This document shows, piece by piece, positions 1 to 9,243 of a stretch of 64,000 nucleotides of DNA; position 1 is the first letter of the stretch; each line of letters begins with the position of its first letter. Made by a program: the position numbers and the translations under genes. The notes under the pieces were generated by a model. It was not told where the DNA came from. It did not search any database and saw nothing but the letters and a program-made list of their open reading frames with translations. Source of the stretch: Pseudomonadota bacterium (GTDB lineage: Bacteria; Pseudomonadota; Alphaproteobacteria; Rhizobiales; Tepidamorphaceae); the NCBI GenBank assembly GCA_023458595.1, contig JAEWYT010000041.1, positions 1 through 64,000 of the forward strand, given 5' to 3'.

Positions 1-62
1 GGGGGTCGCCGCGCGGCGCGACCGGCTTTTTCTGCGTTCGTCGCAGCTTTCTGGAGCAGTCC

Positions 63-956
63 ATGAAAACCGTCTCCTCCACGCTGGCCGGCCATCTCGC
101 CGGCCCGGTGACGACGCTGTGCTGGTGCTGGAAGGTGACCCGCGCCGACGGCGTCGTCCTCGGCTTCACCGACCACGACCGGCCGCTCGTTTTCGGCGGC
201 GTCGCCTACGAGGCGGCGAGCGGGTTCGCGGCGAGCGAGATCGCCTCGGGCCTCGGCCTGTCGGTCGACAACCTCGACGTCGAGGGCGCTCTCGCCTCGG
301 GCGCGATCACGGAAGCCGATATCGCCGCCGGCCGCTACGACGGCGCCCGCGTCGAGCTGTGGCGCGTGAACTGGACCGACGCGGACCAACGGGTCCAGAC
401 GTTCAAGGGTACGATCGGCGAGGTCACGCGCGGCGAGCTCGCCTTCACGGCGGAGCTGCGCAGTCTCGCGCACACGCTCGACCAGACGGTGGGCCGCACC
501 TACCAGCGCACCTGCGACGCGGTCGTCGGCGACAACCGCTGCGGTGTCGGTCTCGATGCCGCCGCGTTTCGCGGCACGGCCACGGTGACGGCGGTCGCCG
601 ACAACCGGGTGATCACGACCGCGGGGCTCGGAGGCCATGACGCCGGCTGGTTCACGGGCGGCCGGCTGACCTGGACGAGCGGTCCGAACAACGGGCTCTC
701 CGCGGAGGTCCGGACCCACGTGAAGGGCGAGGAGACGGCCACGATCGAGCTGTGGCTGCCGGCGGCGCTGACGATCGGCGCAGGCGATGCGTTCACGGTC
801 ACGGCCGGCTGCGACAAGACGCTCGGGACCTGCAGGGCGAAGTTCGACAACGTGCCGAACTTCCGCGGCTTCCCGCACATGCCGGGCACCGACAGGGCCT
901 TCTCGTACGTGGTCGGACAGACAGGGGAGAACGATGGCGGAAGCTTCTTCCGATAG
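63..956 (+). CDS. GTA/phage baseplate hub protein, DUF2163 family (RcGTA gp13-like)
   Basis: This 297-residue protein matches the phage/GTA DUF2163 (BR0599-like) family, the hub that links tail tube to tail-tip in the Rhodobacter capsulatus GTA. The start is the ATG at 63, with GGAG 7-8 nt upstream. Two cysteine pairs are visible, one in RTCDAVVGDNRCGV (about residue 150) and one in GCDKTLGTCRAKF (about residue 255). Such cysteines probably hold a metal or Fe-S centre; that is an inference from the family. The conserved C-terminal motif NVPNFRGFPHMPG is present. The stop overlaps the next gene by 23 nt, as expected in a tightly packed structural operon. Upstream tail genes lie outside the window. 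The assignment is solid because the next two genes have the matching GTA order. Confidence 0.9.
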   Translation: MKTVSSTLAGHLAGPVTTLCWCWKVTRADGVVLGFTDHDRPLVFGGVAYEAASGFAASEIASGLGLSVDNLDVEGALASGAITEADIAAGRYDGARVELWRVNWTDADQRVQTFKGTIGEVTRGELAFTAELRSLAHTLDQTVGRTYQRTCDAVVGDNRCGVGLDAAAFRGTATVTAVADNRVITTAGLGGHDAGWFTGGRLTWTSGPNNGLSAEVRTHVKGEETATIELWLPAALTIGAGDAFTVTAGCDKTLGTCRAKFDNVPNFRGFPHMPGTDRAFSYVVGQTGENDGGSFFR

Positions 957-1392
957 CCGCGCGGCAATCGTCGCCGAGGCCCGTTCCTGGATCGGCACGC
1001 CCTATCGCCATCAGGCGAGCCTCAAGGGCGTGGGCTGCGACTGCGTCGGCCTGGTGCGCGGCGTCTGGCGCGCGCTCCACGGGCCGGAGCCGGAGGCGGT
1101 GCCCGCCTACAGCCGCGACTGGGGCAGCGTCACCGGCAAGGAGGAGCTGATCGCGCTCGGCAGGCGGCACCTGGTCGAGATCGATCCGGGCGACATCGCG
1201 CCGGGCGACGTGATCGTCTTCCGCATCCGCGAGGACCGCGTCGCCAAGCACGCCGGCGTCGTGTCGGTGGCCGGCGGCGACGGCGCCCGCTTCGTCCACG
1301 CCCAGGAGGGCGTGCCGGTCAGCGAGGTGTCGCTGTCGGGCTGGTGGCGCCGGCGCATCGCAGGCGCGTTCGCGTTTCCGGAGATCGGCTGA
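934..1392 (+). CDS. NlpC/P60 cell-wall peptidase of the GTA tail (RcGTA gp14-like)
   Basis: A 152-residue NlpC/P60 peptidase starting at the ATG at 934, preceded by AGGGGAGA; longer readings upstream are out-of-frame shadow. The catalytic cysteine lies in GVGCDCVGLVRG (about residue 31) and the histidine in VAKHAGVV (about residue 95). The compact length fits the GTA/phage tail-associated peptidase, which is thought to open peptidoglycan during DNA delivery. It overlaps the hub gene by 23 nt and shares TGATG with the next gene, so the three are translationally coupled. Role and order match gp13-gp14-gp15 of the R. capsulatus GTA. Confidence 0.92.
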   Translation: MAEASSDSRAAIVAEARSWIGTPYRHQASLKGVGCDCVGLVRGVWRALHGPEPEAVPAYSRDWGSVTGKEELIALGRRHLVEIDPGDIAPGDVIVFRIREDRVAKHAGVVSVAGGDGARFVHAQEGVPVSEVSLSGWWRRRIAGAFAFPEIG

Positions 1393-4300
1393 TGGCGACG
1401 TTGCTGCTCACGGCGGTCGGGACGGCGGTCGGCGGGCCGATCGGCGGCGCGATCGGGGGATTGATCGGCAGCGCGATCGACCAGGCCGCGGTGTCCGCAC
1501 TGACGGGCACGACGTCCGCGAACCGGGAAGGCCCGCGCCTGACCTCCGTCGACATCACCGGCTCGACGGAAGGCGCGCCGGTCACGCGCGTGGTCGGCCG
1601 CAGCCGGCTCGCCGGCCAGATGATCTGGGCGACGCGCTTCCGCGAGGAGGCGGTGACGACGGGCGGCGGAGGCGGCGGCAAGGGGCTCGGCGGCGGGGGC
1701 GGCGGCTCGACGACCACCTACCGCTACTACGCGAACTTCGCGGTGGCCCTGTGCGAGGGCACGGTCGACCGCATCGGCCGCATCTGGGCGGACGGCCGCG
1801 AGATCGACCGGACCGCCGAGGACGTGACCATCCGCGTTCACCGCGGCGGACCGAACCAGGCGCCAGACAGCCTTATCGAGGCGAAGGAAGGCACGGCGAG
1901 CGCGCCGGGCTACCGCAGCGTCGCCTACATCGTCTTCGAGGACATGGCGCTGGAGACCTACGGCAACCGCATGCCGCTGATCACCGCCGAGGTCTGGCGG
2001 TCGACGGGCGACCTCGAGGTGCTGGTGCGCTCCGTCGCGCTGATCCCCGGCACCACCGAGTTCGGCTACGATCCCGAGCCGGTGAGCCGCGTCGCGCGGC
2101 GGGCGACCTACACGCCCGACAACCGCCACACCAGCGAGGCGCGCTCGGACCTGCGCGCCTCCCTCGACCTCCTGCAGGACGTGGCGCCGAACTGCGACTC
2201 CGTCGTGCTGGTGGTCGCCTGGTTCGGCACCGACCTGCGCTGCGGCGAATGCGAGATCAAGCCCAGGGTCGAGAACCATTCGAAGTCCACCCGCAGGAAC
2301 AGCATGCCCTACGAGTGGCGCGTGGCGGGGCTGACGCGCGGCGAGGCGGAGCTGGTGAGCCGCCTGCCGGGCAACATCGCCGCCTATGGCGGGGCGCCGA
2401 ACGACGCCTCCGTCATCGCCTGCATCCAGCACCTCAAGGGCCGCGGCTTCAACGTGCTGCTTTACCCCTTCGTGGTGATGGACATCGCGAAGAATAACGA
2501 GCTCCCCGACCCTTACACGAACAACGCCAACGGCACCGGCCAGCCGGCCTATCCCTGGCGCGGCCGCATCACCTGCTCGCCGGCGCCCGGCTACGCCGGC
2601 TCCCCCGACAAGACGGCGGCGGCGGCGACGCAGGTCAACGCCTTCGTCGGCTCGGCCGCGCCGGCCGACTTCGCGACCTCCTCGGGAACGACGGTCGTCT
2701 ATACCGGCCCGGCCGAATGGTCCTACCGCCGCTTCGTCCTGCATATGGCGAAGCTCGCGAGCCTCGCCGGCGGCGTCGACGCCTTCACCATCGGCTCGGA
2801 GATGGTCGGGCTGACCAGCGTGCGCTCCAGCGCCTCCAGCTATCCCTTCGTCAACCGCCTCGTCGACCTGCTCGCCGACGTGCGCGCGATCATTCCCGGC
2901 GCGAGCCTCGGCTACGCGGCCGACTGGTCGGAATACCATTCGCACCGCCCCGACGACGGCTCGGGCGACGTGCGCTTCCACCTCGACCCGCTCTGGTCGG
3001 ACGACGAGCTCGATTTCGTCGGCATCGACAACTATTTCCCGCTCGCCGACTGGCGCGACGGCACCGGCCACCTCGACTACGCCAACGCCGGCCCGACGAC
3101 GATCTACGATCTGGACTATCTGAAGGGCAACATCGAGGGCGGCGAGTACTACGACTGGCACTACGCCTCTCAGGCCGACCGCGACAGCCAGACGCGCACG
3201 CCGATCACCGACGGCGCCTACGGCAAGCCCTGGGTGTTCCGCAACAAGGACTTCCGCAACTGGTGGGGCAACCAGCACTATAGCCGGCCCGGCGGCGTCG
3301 AGGCCGCAAGCCCGACCGGCTGGGTGGCGCAGGGCAAGCCCATCTGGTTCACCGAGCTCGGCTGTCCGGCGATCGACAAGGGGCCGAACCAGCCGAACGT
3401 CTTCCACGACCCGAAGTCGTCGGAGAGCGTCTATCCGCACTACTCCTCCGGCGCCCGCGACGACGCGGCCCAGCGCGCCTATCTGCAGGCGGTGATCGAA
3501 TACTGGGAGGATACCGGCAACAATCCGGTCTCCGGCCTCTACAGCGGCCGCATGGTGCGCCGGCCGTGGACCACGGTGTGGGCTTGGGACGCCCGCATGG
3601 GGCCGTCCTTCCCGCAGGACGAGGCCGCCTGGGCGGACGCGCCGAACTGGGAGACCGGCCACTGGATCTCCGGCCGCCTCGGCGCCGCGCCCGCCCGCGA
3701 GACGGTCCTGCACCTGCTCAGGAAGTACGGCGTGCCCTCGGCGGACTACGAGGTGAGGCCGATGGCCGGCGTCGTCGACGCGGTGGTGATCGACCGGCTG
3801 ATGTCGATCCGCGCGGTGATCGACGCCATCGCCCCGGCCTTCCTGATCCACGCCGTCGAGAGCCAGGGCAGGCTCCGCTTCGCCTCGCGCATCGGCGAGC
3901 CGGTGCTGCGGGAGATCGGCCTCGACGACCTGGTCGACGCCGGCGCGTCCGAACAGGCCACGCAGGGCGGCGAGCGCTACTGGAAGACGCGCCGTCAGGA
4001 GACCGAGCTGCCGGAGGCGATCAAGATCGGCTACGGCGAGCCGGTCAACGACGATCTCGCCGGCGCCGTCGAGGCGCGGCGATCGGGCAGCGGCTCGATG
4101 CGCGTCGAGCAGGTGTCGCTGCCCGTCGTCATGGGCGAGTCGCGCGCGGTCGCCCTTGCCGAGCGCATGCTCTACGAGGCATGGGTCGGCCGCGAGAACC
4201 TCGAGTTCGCCCTGCCGCCCTCGCATCTCGACCTCGACCCCGGCGACGTGATCCGCTTCGCGCCGGGCGGCGCGGGCGTCCACGACACCTGGCGCATCCT

Positions 4301-5366
4301 CGAGATCGAGGACGGCCTCCATCGTCGCCTCCGCGCCGTGCGCATGCATGGCAGCCTCTACGCGCGGCCGGCGCGGCCGGCGCGGACCCGCCCCGTCGCC
4401 ACCGTGCCGTCGATCGGCGCGCCGCTGCCGGTCTTCCTCGACGGCGCGCTGCTGCAGGATGCCGACGACGCGTATGCGGGCTACATCGCCGCCTTCGTCT
4501 CGCCGTGGCCGGGAGGCGTCGCCTTCTACAAGAGCCCGTCCGACACCGGCTTCGTCCTCGACACGGTGCTCGCCACCCCGGCGACGACGGGGCTCACGGC
4601 TTATCCGTTCTATTCCGGCCCGGTCTGGCGCTGGGACCGCGTCAATGATCTGTACGTCGACGTCGATGCAGGGGAGTTGGCCTCGGCCGAGGAGATCAAC
4701 GTGCTCGCCGGCGCCAACGCCATCGCGGTCGAGAACGCCGACGGCGAATGGGAGGTCGTCCAGTTCCAGGCGGCCGAGCTGGTCGACGAGGGCCGCTACC
4801 GCCTGTCGATGCTCCTGCGCGGCCAGCGCGGCAGCGAGCATGCCATGCGCGACCCCGTCGCCGCGGGCGCCCGCGTTCTGGTGCTGAACGCCGCCGTCGC
4901 GCAGCCGGCGATCGCGGCGGCCGACATGGGCCTGCCCTACACCTGGCGCGTCGGCCCGACCACGCGCGACGTCTCCGACGCCGCCTATGGCGAGCACACC
5001 GTCACCCTGACGGGCAAGGCCCGCAGGCCGCTTGCACCCGTGCATCTGAGGGGCAGGCGCGACCACGCGACCGGCGACTGGACGCTGAGCTGGATCCGCC
5101 GCACGCGCTCGGGCGGCGACTCCTGGAACCAGACCGAGGTGCCGCTGTCGGAGGAGGCCGAGGCCTACGAGCTTGAGATCCTCGATGCGTTGGGCGGCAC
5201 CGTGCTGCGCACCGTGTCGCTCTCCGGGCGGCAATACCTCTACACCGCCGCCCAGCAGGTCGCCGACTTCGGCTCGGCGCAGTGGAACATCCCCGTGCGT
5301 GTCCGCCAGCTTTCCGCGACCTACGGCGCCGGCGTCGCGGCCGAGGCGCTGACCTGGGATCACTAG
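1392..5366 (+). CDS. GTA megatron / host-specificity tail-tip protein (RcGTA gp15-like)
   Basis: A 1324-residue tail-tip protein, starting at the ATG that overlaps the gp14 stop. The N-terminus has a glycine-zipper stretch (GGPIGGAIGGLIGSAI) followed by a poly-Gly segment near residues 95-110. A glycoside-hydrolase-like TIM barrel (GTA_TIM) runs roughly from residue 420 to 720; it includes SDDELDFVGIDNYFPL and the acidic motif WFTELGCPAID near residue 652. A Phage-tail_3-type domain follows (about 770-950), and then beta-rich C-terminal domains. In GTAs this protein forms the tip that contacts and penetrates the recipient envelope. Length and domain order are those of the family and the frame is intact, so the gene looks functional. 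Confidence 0.92.
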   Translation: MATLLLTAVGTAVGGPIGGAIGGLIGSAIDQAAVSALTGTTSANREGPRLTSVDITGSTEGAPVTRVVGRSRLAGQMIWATRFREEAVTTGGGGGGKGLGGGGGGSTTTYRYYANFAVALCEGTVDRIGRIWADGREIDRTAEDVTIRVHRGGPNQAPDSLIEAKEGTASAPGYRSVAYIVFEDMALETYGNRMPLITAEVWRSTGDLEVLVRSVALIPGTTEFGYDPEPVSRVARRATYTPDNRHTSEARSDLRASLDLLQDVAPNCDSVVLVVAWFGTDLRCGECEIKPRVENHSKSTRRNSMPYEWRVAGLTRGEAELVSRLPGNIAAYGGAPNDASVIACIQHLKGRGFNVLLYPFVVMDIAKNNELPDPYTNNANGTGQPAYPWRGRITCSPAPGYAGSPDKTAAAATQVNAFVGSAAPADFATSSGTTVVYTGPAEWSYRRFVLHMAKLASLAGGVDAFTIGSEMVGLTSVRSSASSYPFVNRLVDLLADVRAIIPGASLGYAADWSEYHSHRPDDGSGDVRFHLDPLWSDDELDFVGIDNYFPLADWRDGTGHLDYANAGPTTIYDLDYLKGNIEGGEYYDWHYASQADRDSQTRTPITDGAYGKPWVFRNKDFRNWWGNQHYSRPGGVEAASPTGWVAQGKPIWFTELGCPAIDKGPNQPNVFHDPKSSESVYPHYSSGARDDAAQRAYLQAVIEYWEDTGNNPVSGLYSGRMVRRPWTTVWAWDARMGPSFPQDEAAWADAPNWETGHWISGRLGAAPARETVLHLLRKYGVPSADYEVRPMAGVVDAVVIDRLMSIRAVIDAIAPAFLIHAVESQGRLRFASRIGEPVLREIGLDDLVDAGASEQATQGGERYWKTRRQETELPEAIKIGYGEPVNDDLAGAVEARRSGSGSMRVEQVSLPVVMGESRAVALAERMLYEAWVGRENLEFALPPSHLDLDPGDVIRFAPGGAGVHDTWRILEIEDGLHRRLRAVRMHGSLYARPARPARTRPVATVPSIGAPLPVFLDGALLQDADDAYAGYIAAFVSPWPGGVAFYKSPSDTGFVLDTVLATPATTGLTAYPFYSGPVWRWDRVNDLYVDVDAGELASAEEINVLAGANAIAVENADGEWEVVQFQAAELVDEGRYRLSMLLRGQRGSEHAMRDPVAAGARVLVLNAAVAQPAIAAADMGLPYTWRVGPTTRDVSDAAYGEHTVTLTGKARRPLAPVHLRGRRDHATGDWTLSWIRRTRSGGDSWNQTEVPLSEEAEAYELEILDALGGTVLRTVSLSGRQYLYTAAQQVADFGSAQWNIPVRVRQLSATYGAGVAAEALTWDH

Positions 5367-5378
5367 AAAGGCCCGCCC

Positions 5379-6173
5379 ATGACCGAGACCGCCCGCCTCC
5401 GCCTCCCCGAGATCGCCGCCGCGCAGGCGCAGAAGCACGTCACCCACAACGAGGCGCTTCTCGCCCTCGACACGCTCGTCCAGCTCTCCGTCCTCGACAA
5501 GGACCTGGCCGCCCCGCCCGGCGGACCGGCCGAGGGCGACTGCTATATCGTCGCCGCCGGCGCCACCGGCGACTGGACCGGCTGGGACGGCCGCGTCGCC
5601 CGCTACGAGGACGGCGCCTGGCGCTCCTACCTGCCGGGCGTCGGGGCGGGCATCGGCTGGCTCGCCTGGGTGCAGGACGAGGCGGCGCTCTACGTGCTGA
5701 AGGCCGGCGGCTGGGAGGCCTTCGCCGGCGGCGGCGGCGTGTCGGAGGGCTCCGGCACCTGGACGCCGACCCTCGACTTCGCCACGCCCGGCAACCTGAG
5801 CGTCTCCTACGCCAACCAGGCCGGCTCGTACCGGAGGATCGGCAGCCTCGTCTACGTCAACTTCCGCCTGACCTGCACGCCGACCTACACCACCGCGTCG
5901 AGCTACCTGAAGATCGGCGGACTGCCCTTCGCCGCCTCGGGCGGCGCGGCCAACATGCACGGCCGCGTCGGCGTGTTCACCTCGAACACGGCGAACCTCT
6001 CCTATCCGGCCGGAAGGACCTGCGTGACCATGTCGGCGATCGAGGGGACCACGTACATGTACCTGGTCGCCGACGGCTCGGCCGCCGCCGCCGTGATCCT
6101 CACCGCGGCCCAGGTGCCGAGCGGCGCCGTGCAGGACCTGTTCGGCTCGCTCGCCTACCTCGCCGCCTCGTGA
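5379..6173 (+). CDS. DUF2793 domain protein with fibre-like C-terminus
   Basis: A 264-residue protein starting 12 nt after the megatron gene (SD AGAAAGG). Residues about 1-115 match DUF2793 (RLPEIAAAQAQKHVTHNEAL; repeated Trp/Gly motifs such as GDWTGWDGRVARY), a domain common next to gp15 in rhizobial GTAs and prophages. Residues about 125-264 are low-charge and rich in Ser/Thr/Gly/Ala (GTWTPTLDF, SYRRIGSLVYVNFRLT), resembling the receptor-binding head of a tail fibre. Co-transcription with the tail genes supports an accessory fibre or adhesin role. The receptor cannot be told from sequence. Confidence 0.75.
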   Translation: MTETARLRLPEIAAAQAQKHVTHNEALLALDTLVQLSVLDKDLAAPPGGPAEGDCYIVAAGATGDWTGWDGRVARYEDGAWRSYLPGVGAGIGWLAWVQDEAALYVLKAGGWEAFAGGGGVSEGSGTWTPTLDFATPGNLSVSYANQAGSYRRIGSLVYVNFRLTCTPTYTTASSYLKIGGLPFAASGGAANMHGRVGVFTSNTANLSYPAGRTCVTMSAIEGTTYMYLVADGSAAAAVILTAAQVPSGAVQDLFGSLAYLAAS

Positions 6174-6292
6174 CGATCTCTGCCGACGACGCCACCCGGG
6201 CGCTCGGCGAGATACTCGCGGCGGCCGGGGTCGAGATGGGCCGGGATGTCGGCGGCGCGGATATACTGGCCGATGCTGCGGCGCAATATTAA
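6170..6292 (+). CDS. small ORF (40 aa) overlapping the DUF2793 gene
   Basis: A 40-codon frame opens with GTG at 6170, overlapping the DUF2793 stop as GTGA, and ends with TAA at 6292. The peptide is acidic and Ala-rich (ISADDATRALGEILAAAG). Codon third positions stay GC-rich up to the end of the frame, and the AT-rich stretch begins right after its stop; both favour real coding. The overlap implies translational coupling. I do not recognise the family. It could be a small tail-assembly or regulatory peptide, or a remnant of a larger gene. Confidence 0.45.
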   Translation: MTISADDATRALGEILAAAGVEMGRDVGGADILADAAAQY

Positions 6293-6466
6293 GCAATAAG
6301 TATAACCGTCTAAGTCGGCAGAGGTACAGGGTTAGATTATCTTGCACCAAAAGCCCGATATCCGGGAGTCGTAGTCAAGGTTGCGTGGTAACCTTAAGGG
6401 ATGATTAGCTAAAAAATATCCGCAAATATTTCAAATTCTGGTCACAATTCGTTAGCAAATCGACAG
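6293..6466. other. AT-rich island after the GTA tail operon
   Basis: These 174 bases are clearly poorer in G+C than the flanking genes and hold no credible ORF. They contain an inverted repeat AAGGTT-N7-AACCTT (6377-6395) and an AT-rich run (CTAAAAAATATCC). The strong terminator at 6467-6497 lies at the right edge, so the stretch is either the 3' untranslated end of the tail operon or a region with its own promoter and short transcript. I see no tRNA-like fold. Confidence 0.4.
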
Positions 6467-6497
6467 CGCCCCGGAATGTTTAGCCGGGGCGTTTTTT
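6467..6497 (+). terminator. rho-independent terminator of the GTA tail operon
   Basis: A perfect 8-bp stem CGCCCCGG / CCGGGGCG (6467-6474, 6484-6491) with a 9-nt loop is followed at once by six T residues (6492-6497). It ends the tail operon and separates it from the CHAP-like gene. Confidence 0.88.
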
Positions 6498-6521
6498 GTG
6501 TGGCCGGCGACGGATGTGAGT

Positions 6522-7067
6522 ATGACTGGATTTTCGCTGGGGCGTATTGGGCTCTGTATGTTTGCGCTGGCGGCTTCGGCCGCTGTCTCTCTTACCGCGG
6601 CACCGGCGACGGCCCGCACTTTTCCCGACGATCCCGCCAGGATCGTGGCGGACGGTGCGGTCGCGGGGCCGACAAAGAAAACGGGCAAGGGGACGAAGGT
6701 TTCCGGTTTCACGACCGGTGGCTCGAATGCCCGGGCCATCTCGGTCGCGCGCCGGTATCTCGGCGGCAACCCGACCGGCCACAGGTCGCAGTGGTGCGCG
6801 GATTTCATGAACCTGGTGGAGAAGAAGGTCGGCCGCAAGGGCACGGGCTCGCGCTCCTCCCGGTCCTATCTGGCCTACGGCAAGCCCGTCTCCAGTCCGC
6901 AGCCGGGCGACATCGTCGTCCTCTACCGGCCGGGCGGTGGCCATGTCGGCTATTTCATGGGCTGGAAGGACGGCAAGATCGAACTGATCTCCGGCAATCA
7001 CGGACGCAAGGTCGGCATCGGCACCTATCCGAAGTCGCGCGTCCTGGGCTTCCGCCGCCCCCTCTGA
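6522..7067 (+). CDS. secreted CHAP-like / TIGR02594-type amidase domain protein
   Basis: About 181 residues from the ATG at 6522; a GTG at 6498 is possible but sits directly on the terminator T-run. An N-terminal signal peptide ends near APATA-RTF. The mature domain has the CHAP-type layout: catalytic-type Cys in QWCADFMNLVEKK and His in GGGHVGYFMGW, followed by ELISGNHG. This suggests a periplasmic or exported peptidoglycan amidase/endopeptidase. It lies between the GTA tail operon and the lysis module and may belong with them, although similar proteins also exist as ordinary cell-wall enzymes. The gene is followed by its own terminator. Confidence 0.75.
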   Translation: MTGFSLGRIGLCMFALAASAAVSLTAAPATARTFPDDPARIVADGAVAGPTKKTGKGTKVSGFTTGGSNARAISVARRYLGGNPTGHRSQWCADFMNLVEKKVGRKGTGSRSSRSYLAYGKPVSSPQPGDIVVLYRPGGGHVGYFMGWKDGKIELISGNHGRKVGIGTYPKSRVLGFRRPL

Positions 7068-7090
7068 ACGGACATTCGCGTCCACCCTGG

Positions 7091-7117
7091 AAAGGCCGCC
7101 CCTGAGGCGGCCTTTTC
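7091..7117 (+). terminator. rho-independent terminator
   Basis: Stem AAGGCCGCC / GGCGGCCTT with 5-nt loop CCTGA, then a short T-run. It ends the CHAP-like gene. The same stem recurs at 9244-9268. Confidence 0.8.
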
Positions 7118-7309
7118 GTTTGCGGGGGGAGGCCGCAAGAGCGATGGCACGGGCGGTCGCGCGGACATGAGACTGGTGTCGACCATACGAGGTCAATAAG
7201 GTAGGCGATATCGGCTGGATCTCCTCCGCAGCCTTCCATCCCTGATCGGGCATGCAACCTGTCTCCTACACGTCCGTCGAAAGACAGCCCCGTCGCGAAG
7301 CTCTCTGCG

Positions 7310-9196
7310 ATGCGCCGAATGCCGGGTAGTCCGCCGCGGGCGGCTGCCGTCGGCGGCGACGGTCTCCTGGCTCGCTGGGTGCTGGCGGTCGCCGTAGGCG
7401 TGGGCGTTGCGTACCAGGTCCTTCTCGGCCTCGTGTATTTCCAGGCCAGGGCCGGCGTCATCCATCGCGACGAATGGCGTCATGTCGCGCAAACGGCGGA
7501 GCTGACCGGCTGGCTCGAGCGGATCTTCTGGTCGGATTCCGGGCACATCTTCATCTATCCGTTTCTTGTCCAGGAAATCGGAAGAGCCCTGACCGGCGAG
7601 GCGGCGACGTTCGGCGTCGTGGTCGCGCTCCTTTTTTCGTTCCTCGCGTTCGTCGTCGCAGTGTGGGCGGTCGCCGGGTACAAGTGGCTCACCGTTGCGC
7701 ATCGAGGCGTTCTGATCCTCTATCTGGCCGGCTCCTGGCTCGTGCCGATGGGGATGTTTCCTGTCTGGAGTTTCGGCACCGCGGCGATATTGACGAGCAC
7801 CGCACCGATCGCCGTCTTGCTGTTCGTCGCGCGATGCTCGGCGAAGCAGCGCCCGAGTTCGTCGGAAAGCGGCGGATGGGCCGGCACGGTTCGAATCCCG
7901 TGGGGCTTGGCCGCGATCGCCTTGTTCGGCTGCGCGCTCATATCGATCGCGTCGGGCGGTGGTCCGGCGATCTTCCCGGCCCTGATCGGGGCCCTGTTCC
8001 TGCTGGGCGCCGGCTGGCGGACGCTGCTGTTGTTTCTTCTGACGTTCCTCGGGCTTCTCGCCGCCATCAAGCTTACGACGGGAGCGCCGGCCGGTGTGGC
8101 GGGGACGTTTCAAACCGAGTCGATGCTGGGCCTCCTCGGATATCCTTCGGGCGTCCTCCTCAATGCAAGTCGTTTGAGGGAGGAGACCTTCCCGCTTCTA
8201 TGGGAAGCCGCATATGCGATTGGCGCCATTTCGATCTGTCTCAGCTTGTTTGCTGCCGGTATTGCCCTGAACCAGCGGATACGTTTCGGGCGGGCGGAGC
8301 CGTTTCTGGCCGCCGGGTTGGGCATAGCCGCGTTCGGGTACGGCCTGGGCGCGCTGATCAGCATCGGCCGGCTGGATTTCGGGCTGGCGTGGGTGATTTT
8401 TCCGTTCCGCTACGGGCCGTTGCAGCTGTTGATCTGGACCGGGCTCTTGGTCGCCTATGCCTCGCTTTCCTCCGCGCCGAAGGCGCCGGCCGTTCGGTGG
8501 ACCGCGACCGGTGTCTGGGCCGGTGTGACGATCGCGTTGGCCGCCCTGTTGACGGGCGCCACATATCAGATCGCGCGCGTCACCGAATACAACGTCATGG
8601 GCAACGTTCGCCTGGCTGCGCTGATGGTGATCAATGGCGGCGCCGATCGCCGATACCTGGATATGCTCAATCCGCGGGTCGACATTCGGCGAGTCTATGA
8701 AATCCTGAAAGACAGGCGGATCGAACTGGCCGCGCTTCCTCAGGCGAAGCTGCTCGGCACACACCTCGACCACGTGGCCGTCCTGAAGGAATGCGAGGGA
8801 CGGCTGTACACGTCCGAAACGCTCTCGGACGGGACCAGGATGCTGCAGGGCGTGCTTCGGCGGCCGGTCGTCGTGCGCGGAATATTCGCCGATTCAGTCG
8901 CTTTGGTCGATACGTCCGGCACGATAGTCGGCGCCGGCGGCTTCGTCTCCTCACTTCCCTACGCGACCCGAAAAACGGACCTGCCGGCCTACGCACCTGC
9001 GATCGTGCAGGACCTCTACGCGTTGGACTGGATTCTGCCCCGTCTTCTCAATCAGGATATCTGGTTCACCGGCTTCCTCGGCCCGCAGGTCGCCGCCGCG
9101 CCGGAGGCCCTGGTTTACCTCGAGGGATCGCGACCGCTCTGCCGACTTACCGTTTCGGAGCGAGCAGTTCCGGAGTCCGCCGCACCGCGCCCGTAG
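7310..9196 (+). CDS. large polytopic membrane protein, function unknown (moron-like)
   Basis: A 628-residue protein with about ten or more hydrophobic helices (residues about 22-450) and a soluble, probably periplasmic C-terminal part of about 170 residues. The first long loop carries HRDEWRHVAQT and a Trp/Asp-rich segment, an arrangement that recalls GT-C glycosyltransferases and GtrII-like O-antigen modifying enzymes, but I cannot name the family. By eye it uses more A/T-ending and TTG codons than its neighbours. It stands alone between two near-identical terminators (7091-7117, 9244-9268) and separates the CHAP gene from the endolysin, a layout typical of phage morons. A surface-polysaccharide role is only inference. 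Confidence 0.6.
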   Translation: MRRMPGSPPRAAAVGGDGLLARWVLAVAVGVGVAYQVLLGLVYFQARAGVIHRDEWRHVAQTAELTGWLERIFWSDSGHIFIYPFLVQEIGRALTGEAATFGVVVALLFSFLAFVVAVWAVAGYKWLTVAHRGVLILYLAGSWLVPMGMFPVWSFGTAAILTSTAPIAVLLFVARCSAKQRPSSSESGGWAGTVRIPWGLAAIALFGCALISIASGGGPAIFPALIGALFLLGAGWRTLLLFLLTFLGLLAAIKLTTGAPAGVAGTFQTESMLGLLGYPSGVLLNASRLREETFPLLWEAAYAIGAISICLSLFAAGIALNQRIRFGRAEPFLAAGLGIAAFGYGLGALISIGRLDFGLAWVIFPFRYGPLQLLIWTGLLVAYASLSSAPKAPAVRWTATGVWAGVTIALAALLTGATYQIARVTEYNVMGNVRLAALMVINGGADRRYLDMLNPRVDIRRVYEILKDRRIELAALPQAKLLGTHLDHVAVLKECEGRLYTSETLSDGTRMLQGVLRRPVVVRGIFADSVALVDTSGTIVGAGGFVSSLPYATRKTDLPAYAPAIVQDLYALDWILPRLLNQDIWFTGFLGPQVAAAPEALVYLEGSRPLCRLTVSERAVPESAAPRP

Positions 9197-9243
9197 CCCG
9201 AACGGGACGGCCGAAACGGCCCGACACGACATTCAAACCGGAG

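Noticed and set aside
1..62. 3' end of the upstream tail gene (gp12)
   Set aside because: A frame ends in ATGA over the gp13 start, but 21 codons are too few and do not match the family.
1107..6350. Very long antisense open frame (1747 codons) across the GTA tail genes
   Set aside because: High GC3 on the coding strand suppresses stops on the complementary frame. The translation is Arg/Gly/Ala-rich without domains, and the sense genes are well supported.
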